Notes under the pieces: generated by a model
Database searches by the model: none
What the model was told of the DNA's origin: nothing
Seen by the model: the letters and a program-made list of their open reading frames with translations, nothing else
Assembly (NCBI GenBank): GCA_002633005.1
Contig: NMRA01000064.1
Location: forward strand, 983,997 to 1,047,996
DNA from: Phoronis australis
Taxonomy: Eukaryota; Phoronida; Phoronidae
Reading direction: 5' to 3'
Length of the DNA stretch: 64,000 bases
In this document: piece by piece, positions 12,782-37,600 of the stretch
How positions within the stretch are numbered: the first letter of the stretch is position 1
Layout of the letters: every line of letters begins with the position of its first letter
Position numbers and translations under genes: made by a program

Positions 12782-12800
12782 CCCCCCCCCCCCCCCCCCN
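12782..12800. other. Poly-C run ending in an N
   Basis: A run of about 18 C bases ends in a single N at 12800. Similar runs are at 47747-47771 and 61687-61710. Each marks a place where sequencing or assembly broke down on a homopolymer, so the true length is unknown. Confidence 0.85.
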
Positions 12801-15800
12801 ATCGAAGATGTCGAGGTGAGCGGCCCAATCCCCGCCGCAGTCGGTCAGTATTAGTAAGAAAGTAGCCTAAGTAAGTAAGTAAAATATTTATTTTACATCG
12901 GCATAGAATTAGTTTAACAGCAAAACAGTAGCACAGCGCTAGTGACCTATGTAAAATGAGAAACTAATGTGTACAACAGTGTATTAGAGTGACATTACAG
13001 TAAATGATCGAGTCTACATGGGGCTCTAAGATTTGTATATTGTAATACTCTAATTAATAATGCTAATTTTAAGTAAGTTATATGTGCAAAATGGTAGGGG
13101 GCATTTTAAAACTATATAGGCAATAAATAATAACGAAACAAAACAGAAACATCATTTGTAAAGTACCCGACAATACTGTAACCCTTAGTCAAACGGGGTT
13201 CTGAATAGGACCCATTTTTGTTAAGATCCCGGGAAAGATAACCATTTTATCAGTGCCGTCGGAAACGTACTCTGAGCCAATAAACTTTCGAAAAAGAGTC
13301 CAAGAAAACATTCATGTACAGGTTTCCAGAGCAAAGAGACCAATCCAATTTCATGAAAATGTTTACTCGAAAAACTATTTCTCCAAGGAGCCTCAATTCT
13401 CCAAAGGACAATAGAGTCATCTTTCGCTCTCTTTTTCCCGTTTTTTGAAATTGTATATCACTTACAAATTAATTGGGAACTTGTCGTCAAAGGGACCATA
13501 GCGCTAACATTGGGTTCCCGTTCTCCGTACAGGGTATCAGGAGCCCTCGGCAACTGTTGGAGTAGGTCCTGCATGGCATTCAAAGCCAAAGCTTTTCCTG
13601 TTTTTTATTTTTATTCTTTCTTTTTAAGAGCCGTCATTCCCGAAGGAATCAATTAGGCCTACCCCTCGTATCCTACATTAAATGTGGAATCGCACAATTC
13701 TTAGTCATGTTCAGGAAAGTCACTTGTTGGAGTGAGGGCCCCCATGGTGATGGGATTGGCTGTACTTTCTTTTTTATGTAACATTTATTAAGTGGCGTCC
13801 CTTTCTGACGGGGTCCTCCCTTGGAACGGCGTCTCCGGAAAATGCCCTTGTAAATCCAGCACTGTCAACTGTGTTTACGAAGGTATTCAGGCAAAATTTC
13901 AAATTGGAGTCGAGAAACCGTGCCTCAGCCAAACATGTTCGTGTGAAGTACAATATAAAGAGGTGATAATGACCCAAGCAAGCAAATAACGGGACTATAC
14001 ATGCAATATACAAAACCGCAGCATTGGCCGCCATCCAAAGGGTGGACCCAAGATCGAGTGGCTTACATTTGAACAATATGACTCAGAAAAGGCAAATCGG
14101 ATGTAACGATGACAAGAATTGTTTTAAGATGCTCCACTTTTGTATGAAGAAGAAATCAAAAGATGCCACAAAAAACGTGAACGCCTGATACATGTATTTA
14201 GAAACCTACGGCAGTTTTTTGAAATTTTATCTTGGACACTCATGAACTAAACTTTGGTGAACTAACTGATACTGCAGTTCTGTTCTGAATGTATCTTTCG
14301 TTCTTACTAAACTATATGGTTTTACGGAGGAAATATCCATTTTGATATTTCTTGAAGTTAATAACTCTGGCTATAGGTACATGTATAAAGCAACTGGTTG
14401 GATTACAACTCGCCATTTCTCACCGTGGTGTGCCTGTTAGCCTGTCAGACAGTCTCAGGTATAGTTCGTTGGCTTCCGCTGCTTTTTTTTTAATCACTTT
14501 TCTCGCCTGCTTTCAAATAACACAAAAGTAAAACATTAAGGTTTTTCTGCAGAAAATGTGTGCATAACAAGTTTTCTTGGATTTTTTATAATCACAGAAG
14601 CAAGTTTTTGATTGCGTTGAGAAGATGCACTCTGTAACCCCCCCGCCCCCCTTCCCCCTTTTCCCCACTAAGAAAATGTCCTGGTCAAATACAAGGGTAA
14701 AAGGGTAAATACACAACAGTTACGTAGATACACGTGAAACGTAGATTCACGAGTAGACCTGTACTTGTGAATTTGAGGTATGGCAATAAAGACACATTGC
14801 GTGTATGTACTTCGTTATAATACCACCATCACATTTGTTTACGGTGAAATAACTATAAAAAACGGACGTTCGACACAGAATGAAATGCGATATTAAAAAA
14901 ATTGGATGGCAATAGCAAATAATGCTTAAAAGCATTGATAACAGCACAGCTTTTAGGTGATACTTTTGTTTCCTAACTCAAGCATGTATCACCAGGGCAA
15001 CTTTCTGTGTAGCGCAAACACGGCTAAAGCTGATTCCCTTACACTAGCTAGTAACCGTGCGAAGCACGGGTTCCAGCTAATTATCTTTTGAATTGCTTTC
15101 TTTTTACATGGTTTCCTGTGCCTTTTCCCTTTTTGACTGCCACCTGCCGCGCCCGTACCCCTGCGTCTGTCGCCAAGGGCTCATTTTGACGCGTGTCAAC
15201 ATTATTGGGGGACAATAGCCCCTTACCCTCCGTTTCTGGGGTGGGATCTTAATAGGGAATTCCAGCACCGGCAGTTGATAGATTTTCTCTTAAAATTGCT
15301 GCTAGTCCCTTCTATGCTTCGCTGTGGCTTTCTTTTCTCGTTGCCTCAGGCCCAATGCGCCTGTCGCCATGACTTCATTTAAGTTGTCGCCCAGTGGAAG
15401 TACCCTGACGCTTTTGACGATATGCACTTCAGTTTGTGGTATGCTGAAAGGCACTGATCGAGTCAGCTAGCGTTTCAAGAACCGCACGCTTTCCCTTATA
15501 ATTCTTTTCCGCGCTCCAATATAGCATTTGTTAGTGTTTTCACGAACCGATGCTTCCGTTCTGACGAATAACTAACAAAGTGTGGCGATAGTCAGTTCAT
15601 CCTAGTTTTTGTCAATGTTTTTTTTTTGGAGAAAAGAGACGTACTCGCCTATTGTGGTATCAAATCAGAAAAGAAACACAACTCGTAAGAACATTATTGT
15701 TTGTGAACAAACCTCTTTATAGTACCCGCGGGCTTTTCCGTAGATAAGCCCATGGGCATGTAATTAGAAAATGAAAAATTTCAGGCGTTTCAGTAACATC

Positions 15801-17953
15801 AAATAAACGTGTGGGCTGCTAGTACCATTTAATTCCCAAAGTCCACCGCGGCTATACAGCCATTGGAGAGTGATGACTTTTTTAACACTACTGGGACAAT
15901 TGAGTTGAACTTTAGACGATAGATGGCGCAACAAATTAAGTTTTGACCTGAAAATTTTCAAAATCATTCCGTTAATGAAATTGAGAATTACGAGAAAACG
16001 TAAACACCAGTAGCCTATTGCTGGAACGAATAAAGACCCTTGTTAATGTAAAATTGGTGTGTGAACGGTTGAACAAACAAAAAGTTTGCCCAGTGGTTTG
16101 TAACACCGTCACGGTTGCATTAAAATGTAAATTGAATACGCTGAGACGACACTCGTTAATAACCGACACTCATTAGTTGCCGTGAAAGGAAAAACAATCT
16201 AATAAACTATTTTTGCATAGCCACAAAGGCTTGTAGTAATTAAATGTAATGCTTAGGATACTTTAGAAGACTATTGATTGGGAAAGAACAAAATAAAGAA
16301 AGGTCGCGGGAATAGGTCATTTTTAGCCCATTGAGTTAGAATCGAATTATCAGAGGCAAGACGTAATCCACTCCCGTCAAAGGTCACCAACGTGATTTAA
16401 AAAAACAAGGCGTTAACAATCGAGGGTATGCAAATGACAAACTTAGAATGTATACGGTGTTGATCAGTACGCGTTTATATGCTCAGCTCGGGAGGGCCTA
16501 GTGCGTGCGTAACTTGCGGGGTAGCAGTGACAAGATGTTTAGTGCCGCGGGGTAAACCATTTTCATCACAGTCATATTTGGTTTAAAAAGCTCTGACATC
16601 GCGTGTTTATCCTTTAATTTTCTAAAATTGCAGTTGGTCGCTGTAAAAAAAGCCTGGGATTCTCGGCCGCCACCTTTGGCGATTGAACTAACACGCCCGG
16701 ACATGCACCTTGATGATTGGACCAACATGTATTAGTTCTTTTCAAGACTAATTAACTTGAATAAGTAGTTGCAAAATGAGACCGTTTTTGTTGCATAACT
16801 ATTTGTTTTTGTTTTCAAAAGAAAAGTCAGTGAAGAGCACGGCATTGCCGATGCATATTTGCAATGTTGTTTAAGTAGTTCGAGTACCTACAAGAAATCC
16901 ACGATGGAAAGACCCCGAGATTAGCCCGTAACTATCGCTCCGGAATGCATACATGTCAACCATTTTTTGCTCTAACAATAGCATTTTTGCAAAAAAAATA
17001 GCTAACCATAGCACTGACGAGAACGAATCAAAAGATGGCCAAGTATCAAAATGCATTGCATGTACCTACTTTAAGATATTTGAGGCGTTTAGATCTAGTA
17101 ACTGCGTGTTGTTATACTCCTTGGTAACTCCCTTGACCCTGTCGAGAGGGACTCCTGATACGAGATTATCTCGACAAAAAAGATTGCCATTCAAAGCCAA
17201 AAGCGAAGGTTTGAAAACTTTATTTTGAACATTCGCAAAAACGCGCATTGATTAGCCTACCGAAAATACATATTTCGGTAGTTGAAGTGAGTAGGCCTAT
17301 ACTTGTTTTGATATCAACTTTTACTTTAAAACCTATTTGAGAGGCGAGGAAATAAACTACCAGCGAAAATAACTTCAACATGGACGCCACGTACGTCTGT
17401 ATTCACCAACGAGAAGCTGCTAGCCAAATTAGACTTATGTGTGAACCTAGTTTTATCAGTCTGTCCGGAAAATCTGTGCGAATCAGTTAAGTTCCCCCGG
17501 CTTTCTTCACTACGTTTCAAAATGCATGCAGACATGCAAGTGGTCCCTTACTTTTTAATGTTTACTTTTTAATGCCTGAGTCCAGGACACAACTCAAAGC
17601 CTAAATCCATGCATGGATGACAGCCAACGAATTGTCAATTATTTCAAAGTCATGAAAGATCTGGAATTTGACTGAGGAACGGTTTGAATCCCAATTTCGT
17701 AACGTTAAGTGGTGCGGCTAAATCCAATTAATGAGATGAAAGGATTTTAAAAAGCTCATAATTTTCGTGGTAGCAGAAATGAAGGCCTACTATGTTGCAA
17801 GGAATTTTTCAGAACTCACTTCCCAGGGTACAGAGATGAGCTTTGATTTTTTTTGCATATTCAGGGAGACAGCATGTCGTTCATATCTTGCAATGAACGT
17901 ATTCTGCAACAATGTCTAATTTCGCTTCAGTCATTGGAATCCACTATATATGT
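12801..17953. other. Intergenic region, no gene recognised
   Basis: Around 12860-12900 TAAGTAAGTAAGTAAAATATTTATTTTACATCGG reads on the minus strand like a retroelement 3' end with an ACTT-repeat tail, but there is no coding part to confirm it. Open frames at 13774-14076, 16498-16728 and 17066-17248 (minus) have no recognisable domain and no supporting splice structure. Confidence 0.45.
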
Positions 17954-18128
17954 TCAGAGGCGGATTTAGAGGAAGGCCAGGGGAGCCATGGGTCCCTAAA
18001 ATTATCCCAGATTCTATTTGGCAGTTCGAGGTGCTAATGTCTGACGGGCAAAATCCTGGCTAATAGGGCCTACTCTAAACTGCCCTCCCCCCCGTCCGGC
18101 CAACTCAAAATCCTGGATCCGCCTTTGA
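17954..18128. mobile_element. ~175-bp hAT-like MITE, second member
   Basis: TCAGAGGCGGATTTAG at 17954 is matched in inverted form by CTGGATCCGCCTTTGA ending at 18128. Its size and termini match the 176-bp element at 4081-4256, so the two probably belong to one family mobilised by a transposase encoded elsewhere. Confidence 0.55.
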
Positions 18129-19020
18129 TGTTGTCATTTTAAGATTTCTGAAAAAGCTCTACAAATCCGTCATAAAGATTTGTATGAACAGCGCTAGAAG
18201 TTTTGAATGTCTCCGTTTCTAACCCACAAGCATTTTTACATTTTCCACAGTGAAATGTCTCTGACTCCGAGTGTCGCTTGACCAGAAAGTGCTGCGTATG
18301 CACAAGGTCAACAAGTATGCTTGGGCTGTCAAATCTTTGTTACCGCCGAAATTATATTTGACATTATCCGTTCTACTGCATTACAAAGAACCCTAACCAA
18401 GGACTAGAGCTCTTTGTTTACTACAAATCCAAGATGATCGTCTTGTTCTATACCCCAGTACGCTACGGTTTATGTAAACTAGTTTGTAATCCAAGATTGC
18501 GCTTCACCAACTCCTGCATTTGAGCAGCAAGGTCGAAATTTCGAGTTCAGACTCGAACTTTTTAAACGTTGCAACCACCGACTGCAAACTGGCTAGCATT
18601 CAACAATGATCCACGTACCCCATAGCATACTCGTGCCAGCAGAGTTATAGACACATAGTACCTTGAGTTTGCATTGAAGTGGAAGAGCCAATGTCAAATA
18701 TTATTTCGAGTTCCATCTAAAGTACAACAGTTAGACCTTGGGGTCCAGAGATATTTTCGTAAACACAAAAAGTGAACAATGATTGTTTACATTTCGTAAG
18801 TTCAGAAGTAATCCGAAATTTCCTGGTTTTGATATTTGGACGTATGCAGTTATGTTCTATGACAAGTTGAGTGAGATTGAAAATGTATAACAGGCAGAAC
18901 AAAGGCAGATTGGACGAATTCATGGCCTTAAATCCACTGACATCCAATTACTAGACAAATTTTCACTTAATAATAGTCCGCCCAGTAGACAACCATAACA
19001 AGCCCACACGAAAGATCAAA
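18129..19020. other. Intergenic region between the MITE and the UBALD 3' end
   Basis: I see no coding block, RNA gene or repeat that I can name on either strand. Confidence 0.4.
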
Positions 19021-19042
19021 ACGAAAGCATTAATAAACATGT

Positions 19043-19048
19043 TTTATT
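19043..19048 (-). terminator. Candidate poly(A) signal of the UBALD gene
   Basis: AATAAA on the minus strand (TTTATT on plus), about 1.76 kb downstream of the UBALD stop codon at 20807. The interval 19025-20806 would then be a long 3' UTR; it holds no conserved coding block. Nearer AATAAA-like sequences could also be used. Confidence 0.4.
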
Positions 19049-20806
19049 CTTTTTCTTTTTTCGAACAACTACACCAGTAGTACTGTGCATCAGGAATGAT
19101 CTAGTCAGTCCATCTTCAACAAATTCACCTGAGGCCTCTCATATAAACTTCACTTTATACAGATGAATGACTATTTACAACAAACTCTATAATATCTACA
19201 CTTTGACTAACAAGTGTCTCATTTGTTGTGGATATAAAAACCCGGTAAATAATTGCAATGTTTGCACAAAATCACGTTTTGATCCCAAAAGAGCCTTACA
19301 GTACAAAGGCTACCTATACCTAACTTACTACACAATTTGACAGTCAGTTGAAGAGTAGCACATGTTTTCAACAATTTTTAAAGATTATGACTCAATTACT
19401 GTGAAATTTTTGGAGAAACTTGTTAATTTCATCCCATTTCTTCACAGAGCCTTAAGGACGACAGTCCCATTTTAGAATTCTCAAACAAAATTCAACTCAT
19501 CTGTCACGAAATAGCCCCTGAACAGCAAGGGAACTTCAACGTTTATGTTTGTGCAGGTAAAACACAACATGCCCCTTAATTGACCAGAACAACTAGCTCA
19601 CAATGGCATTGCTCATGCCCACAAATTCACCAGATATTTGGATGCACAGACTTACGTTCGATGACAAGTGGTAAAATAAAAAAAGTTGAAAAAGTTTCGA
19701 AGACAGTAAGAATAAGTACTTTAAATAATTTTTTCATAACTTTCCATAGAAAATCATTTTACACGAAAAAGGTTATTAAGAAAATTGAACAAAATGTATT
19801 GGGTGTGTTACCGAGGGATTAGCAACAAAATTAGACGTGTATTGATTGATGATGATATTAACTTGGTTAGAGCGAAAAGGCATACCATTAATGTAGGTGT
19901 ACACCATTTGGTCAATATCACATGGACATCACTACTGGCTAAATACTGGTTAGCCCTTATAAGTGGAAGGAGGTCTAGCTTAAATGTTCATGTACAGAAG
20001 TCACACCAGATTAAGAAAGAAAATTCAGTTGATGAGGACCCTATACTACACAGAAACAGAATGCATTGGAGAACAGCGACACCTACAGGGTCAATGATTA
20101 CCAACTGCTCAACATCTCAAAATATTTACAGAGAAAACCATAACCAAGAAAAACTGACCAGGAATCACTAAATTAAAACACTAACATAACATTTTTACAT
20201 TCAACAGTCATGCTAATCAAAAACCAGACAATAACATGGAACGCTATTGATAATTAAGAAAAACATATTTTACGGAGACAAAGAATGATTCATAAACTTT
20301 GTGTTCTGCCATTTCTGCGGCAGGTATAGAAAGAGGTGATGGTATTTGATCAGCACAAATGTTTTTTTAAGTCACAAGCTTATTAAACAATGGTACAAAT
20401 GGTTGAAAAAGATTTTACGGTAAAAAATATGACAAATGGGCCAACACATCAGTTAGCTTTAAATAAAACCATAGCCACCTCATGAGAGTCATTCAAGAAA
20501 CAACAGTTGAAAAAGTTTTGAATTAGCCAATCACGATTGAAACTACAAAGTGTCCAAGTACAAGAAACAACAACATGCTTCACTTGTGTTGGAAAGAAAG
20601 GCAATTCTCCTGACAGAATGCACCGGTAAAGACTTTCGACCAGGTTGTGCTGCACAACAATGACAATCCATTGCACTGACAATCACCAAGCAGTGATGTC
20701 CACAAGTCTTCACACTTGCCCAGTCAGTCAGACAGCCACAACACTTAAGTTAAGGTCACATCAGAAGTCCATATCTTCCTTTGAACATGCCTGACACTGA
20801 CATGCA

Positions 20807-31661
<10,855 letters not shown>

Positions 31662-34600
31662 ATGGGGAATTTAATGCAAAGAAACAACGAGGGAGTTGAA
31701 GAGGTCGACATCGCCTCAAACAATGCTTATAGATTCCCTCCAAAAACAGGTATTTTCCAAATGTATAAACTCTAAATGTTGATTCAATGAATTTGTTTTG
31801 ACACCTTACGTTCACCACAATATTTGCCTGTTTATCAACCTCCGGGCCAGGGCCGGGTACAGGTTGAAAGTATCTACTACGTGTTTTGGGTTTGGTCCGT
31901 GTGTTTTTAGTTAACAGTCTCTGAGTTCCTCTGATATAGTATTTGGTGACTCGTGTTACTGAGTAAGGTGGGTAAGACAGGGATTAGGCAATTACATAGT
32001 GCCCTGGCCAATCAATAGCCTAGGCAATGACCATCGCCTCTGTTGGCCCGAACCAGAGACGATGCAGAGGCTATAGGCGCTCTGTACGCCGGAAGCTTTT
32101 CGGCGAATTATGCCTCGCACCGACTAAACCATCAAAGTCACGTTGTTATAAATACCTTTTGCGCATAGAGGAACACCTTAGGAGGTTGTCGATGTGTTTA
32201 ATTCCTTCCAACTCGAACAAATACTCCCGTTATCAAACTTTTTCTTCGAGCAGTCCCTATTTCAGTTCCCAAAATCGTGAACTCAACATTTTTATACTGC
32301 GCACGCTCCAATTTTTACCGCGCTCGCTAGGTGATGTGTGACTTCATGACCTCAGTCTTTAAATAGGCCAAAGGTGAGCCACTGCTGTCTTTTCAGTCAA
32401 ATGTTCGTTTCCAAAATGCCACCACTTATACTTGTCTTTAATTGGCGTTACTTGAAACTGATTGTATTTCAATGAATTATTGTTTGTATTTGATAAAAGT
32501 AAATGCTGTTGATATGACATTTAATAGTCTTTGTGCACATATTTGACATTTTAATGTTTAACAACACGGCAAATGCACGGCTGGTTCCCGGCAGCACGTA
32601 CGCAGAGGGCGGGGGCTTTCGAAGTTTGCCGGTAGGACCGCAACTTTTGACCTTCGACCTGGTTAAAAAAAATGAAAATTTTGATGACATTGTACATTAC
32701 AGTGAGAAATCAGTTCCAAGAAATATGGTATTTCACTTGCTGTGAGCACATGGACCGGTCTTCCGCCTTTCCCCCCTTTTCATCGTTTTGGACTAGTCCA
32801 CAAATTCCTTTAGGCACGACGACACATTGTGATCTTTTGTCGAGACAAATCGCGTGATAACTATCGAATCGGTAGGATCGCATTGTGCTAATGATTTTTA
32901 CTGCTGGAGCATTGACACACTGACCAAATTGAAAACTTAAATTCATGAGAAAATTTATTCATGTTCATCTGGGAAACGATATAGTGCTTTTGCGGTCTGA
33001 AAATTTGCTCGCCACCTGGGCGACCAGCAAGTTAACTTCAACTCGCCCACCACCATTTTTACTCGCATTGGCGACTGGGCGAGTAGCTAAGAATAAAATC
33101 AAATGAAACATGTATGCATATATGCACATGGAGTTATAATTAACACATACCATAAGTTTGGATACGATTCTGTCAAGATAATTTGAACAAATCGATGAAA
33201 ATCTGTCACGGTTTGCTCGAGTTTCTCTTACCGGGTGCCATTTTGAGGAAGTTTCGTGAAATATGCATTGACAAATAAAAAGTCGGCACTAGTTGGATAT
33301 AATGGACCCTGATTTAGAGAACCAGGAAATCATTGAGTAACAGCCGTTATTTAGTGGATGAAACTGGTACTCTTAACCAAGGTCCATTATATTCGACTAG
33401 TGCCAAAAAGTCCAAGGCACCCAAATATTGCAAAGTTCACCTGATACCTTCCCATGCAAGTGTCATGCTGGCCAACGTCACGCGCTTCGCTCAGTCTCTT
33501 GCTAGCCTTTGCCTAACTCACGTGACTCAGTTGAAATAATACTTTGTGGTTATCCCACACGTGGTGAAAAAGTTGACGATGACCAAAAAGTGGAGTTGGA
33601 ATTCTTCATCAAAGTTACCTTAATTGTCATTGCTATACTTCATTGAAGATGTGTGTAGAAGTAGAAAGAAACACTGAAGAAAGTAAGTGCTTTTTAAGTC
33701 ATAGTTTTATGTGTAATACGTACTTTTGACGAGGTGAAAACTTAAAATCGGTGGCCGGATTTGGCCTGCCGCCCATTTAAAATACACGAGACGAAATTCG
33801 TACAGAAAGCGATGGGAAGTATTGTAGCCCCTCACCGACCAACTGAGGGGCTATGTTTTGCCTACACCGCCCCTGCCTACTGGAGCGATAGTATGGCACT
33901 TTTCAGGCAACACGTAGGCCCTCGGTTGGCTGGTTAGGGGCTACTATACTTCCCATCACTTTCTGTACAAATTTCATCCTGTGTATTTTAAACGTGCTGT
34001 TGGTGAAATCAGCTCACCGATTAAGATTTTTCACCTCGTCAAAAGTACATTCTATAGTTAGAACTACTGCAGTATCACTTAAAATAGCAGGTAAAAGTCT
34101 AGTTGCTGGGTCCCTATTCAATCCTTCATATCTCCTACAAAAATGATCACACATGGATGATATTGTAGTGAAAGATCACCTAGTCCCAAGTTTCGAGCCT
34201 GGTACCTCTTGCTCCATTGCCAGACGTCTTAAACAGTTGACCAAAGAGCAATTGCACGTAGGCGAGTGTTTAAGAGAGGCCTTCATATTACAACACTCAC
34301 TGCAGATTCACCACACTTTTCCCCATCCAATGATTAGGGGTAATGCTGCCTGGAACTCAACATCAGATTGGCACCCTCTACATCCGTCTCCCTCAAAAAA
34401 GAAGGGTTAAGAGTGTATTGAAAACCGAAGTTCCAGGTCACTGTACTCAAGGTTGACAGTCTCGTTTTGGTATTATGTACCCACGTGTGGGGTTTTCATA
34501 GCTCTACGATGTCAGTTGGTACTGAGATCTCGACAGAGAGACTATACCTGCCTGAAGCGAGAAGTAAACATGCAGGTGAGCGCCCGACCTTCTCGTGTAG

Positions 34601-37600
34601 AGCTAGTTAAAAGGGGTCGGTAGAGCTGTTGATTAAGAGTTCACAGCACTTTTGGCGCCCCACGTTGGATGCCAATATAGTGAAAAATCAGCGAGTATAA
34701 GTTTCGAACCCGGTACCTTGACAAGTCGATCAAAGAGCATTTGCTGGTAGGCGAGTGATTAAGAGAGGCCTTTATATTATAACACTCCTTGCAAGTTCAC
34801 CACAATATATACCTCAGTCGATTCGTCACTGTCCACTCTTTACTCCAATGTTAAAATTATTTTGATTCAAGCTTTCACTTTCCAAAACTTTGCCCACAAA
34901 CTTGCTATGACAGACTAGAATTCTCTCCTTTGTGTGTGGCCATTTTTCATTGCATTAGGAATCTCGTTTTAATTTTCTACGCATGTATTCGATGAAGCAT
35001 AGCTACGAGAATTGAGGTGACTTAGGCGAAGAATTCCATCTCAACTTTTTGGTCACAGTTAACTTTTTCACCTTGGGTGCAATTACCACAAAGTATTTCA
35101 ACTGAGTCACGTGAGTTAGGCAAAGGCTAGTACGAGACCTGGTGCGTAAAACTTGCAAAATAGCATTGGGAAGATATCAGGTGAAATTTGATTTGTGTCC
35201 CTTGGACTTGTACTTCTCTTAAAATTCAAATTTTGACTAAAAGATGTTAACATTATTATAATGATACATAAAATATAAAAGGTATTTTTATATTCAGTGA
35301 TCTTTTTCTTTCAGAAATTATATGCTTTTACTAGTTGACAAAGTCTAGTTTTTTTGATATACGAGTTAGAATGGAGACCACTAAATAAGGTATGAGGTAA
35401 CCGTAAATTCATGAGCAGGCTGGTTTAGCTAAACCCAGAAACATATACGGCGTTCTACTGCCAGTAAATTATACCAGGTACTTGATACAGCTGTACAGAG
35501 TACAGAACCCAAGCTGCTGAGACTGTCCATAGTCCTACCGAACACATCAAGCGTGACAACAGTTATTCTAAATGGAAGGGATGTCACATAGATTTTGACT
35601 AAGACGTCAGTACTGATTGACGTTGCTGATCTAAAAACACTGTCTTCTAGTTCAAGACCAATTTTTTTAGTCAGATCATTCTTTAAGATCCTCCATTTTG
35701 TGCTTAGCTGCAGTACCTGGTGTCATGTGACTCATGCTGCAGCATATGGTGTCATGTGACTCATGCTGCAGTACCTGGTGTCATGTGACTCATGCTGCAG
35801 TACCTAGTGTCATGTTAGTGATAAGTATTATGTGGCCAATGAGCTAGGCATCTCTACTGCTATGTCCCCTTCTAGGCCTGCTTCAGTTCACTCTGTCCTG
35901 TTTTTCAGGTTCCTATTTTGGAAGCCACTTCATCATGGGTGGTGTCCGCTTTGACACAATACAACCTGAAGCATTTTTGTTTGGTGAAAACAACGATTTG
36001 AATTTTCTTGGCAATAGACCAATTCCTGTAAGTATCCATGCATTGAGATCGAAAGCTGCGCTCAGTTTTGGTAGAATTTATCCCATGTTTTTCGCCAACT
36101 CATTTTGTTGAGTGTTTTCTTCCTAGAATGCGCTGAGCCTCAAAACCAGATAGAGGGTCATTTATGAGTGATGTAAATCAAATTTATTTTAATGCAGTGT
36201 GGTGTTATCTGTTAAGGACCTTGTGTAGAGCAATTTTGACATGTGTTAATGTTTCTAGCTTCAATCAAGAGTATTGATAAAAAATAAAGTAAAGACAGAC
36301 TGAAAATAGCATTAAGTAATTCGAAAACGTTGGAAATTTTTGCTTTTAATCGAAATTCGTCAACTTTTTCCGAAGGTCAAAATAATTGTATTCTAACTGA
36401 AATCTCTGTCATCTTTGTGAATCTATGCCCTTACTGATTAAGAATAGATAATTAACTTGAATTTACCATGCGATGTGCCTTCAAATTCACCTTGTAATCA
36501 GAAATTAAATTTGCTCAATGTGTGTGTTTGTGTGTGTGTTTGTGTGCGTGAAACTGACAACACATCTCAAATGTATGTATGTGCTTGTTCAAGGATGATA
36601 TACAGTGTTCTAGCATAAAGGTACTGTAACAGTACGTAAAGCATAATGCCTGAAAGTTTGTTGTGAATCTGATCAGGTATTTCGTAGGTATGATGCTCCT
36701 AATTTGGCCCAAATTGGACATTTTCTAGGCTTCTGCATTTATATATAACCGTAATACTTTCCTCATTACTTCTGCAGTTTCCCTACCCAGCCCCGCAGCC
36801 TGGAGAACCTACAAAGACTTTGAAGAGCTTGGTCAACATAAGGAAAGACTCGCTCAGGCTTGTCAAGTATGCAGCATATTTTATCATTCACTGGTGGTTC
36901 AGTCCTTACAAACACTAATGAAACAAAGCACTACTGAACGATTACAATAGATATTTTTGCCAGCTATAAATACAACACATGTACCAGAAAAGTCCCCATG
37001 ATATGAAACTGCTCTTGACACCAGAACGTGAAGACTTGAGTAGCAAGATAACAAAGATTACTGCAAGGACTTTTGCTGAGATATTATTTTTTCGCTGTTA
37101 TATGTTAGCTCCAAGATTTATGGTGAACTAGTCTCCTAATTTCCTGGTGTCTTGAAGATATTTCGTCTTCTTTAGCAGGGCTTGGAATTTTCCGTGGAAA
37201 CGCGGATTTCCGCTTTTTTCAAATGTTCTTTCTGTGTATTTTATTATATTTCCGCGTATTAAAAAAAATCGGATTTCATATAAAATTTCCGCGGCAAATT
37301 TCTTTCTTACCGCCACGTTGCTGACAACTTTCACCTCGAAAAGCGGAAGTTGCTCTTTATGTTTGAACGTAAATTGTCAACATTGCCGGGGCATCTGGGA
37401 AAAGCGTGGTGGATTTCCTCAATGGCGGCTCCTATGATTGTAAACCGTGGTGTCAAATACTACGACTATGGAGCCAAAAATGTTTGGAGGCGGGAGTGGC
37501 GGACGAGCTAAGACAGACGCAGATGCACGCTTCCGGAGGTGGTACCGTTTTTTTTTGTTTTTTTTTGTCCTCCCGATTTCTGTCTGCAAAAGGTCCACAC

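Noticed and set aside
13774-14076. 100-codon minus-strand frame with hydrophobic stretch
   Set aside because: No recognisable domain, a competing open frame on the plus strand, and no splice or poly(A) context.
15055-15095. CCGTGCGAAGCACGGGT palindrome as a regulatory hairpin or terminator
   Set aside because: It is short and isolated, with no gene next to it; animal genes do not use such terminators.
32027-32341. 104-codon frame at the start of the E3 gene intron 1
   Set aside because: No domain. It starts in the dispersed hairpin repeat and is not flanked by usable splice sites in the phase of exon 1.
36515-36550. GT-rich tract as Z-DNA or regulatory element
   Set aside because: A common imperfect GT microsatellite in an intron; nothing distinguishes it.
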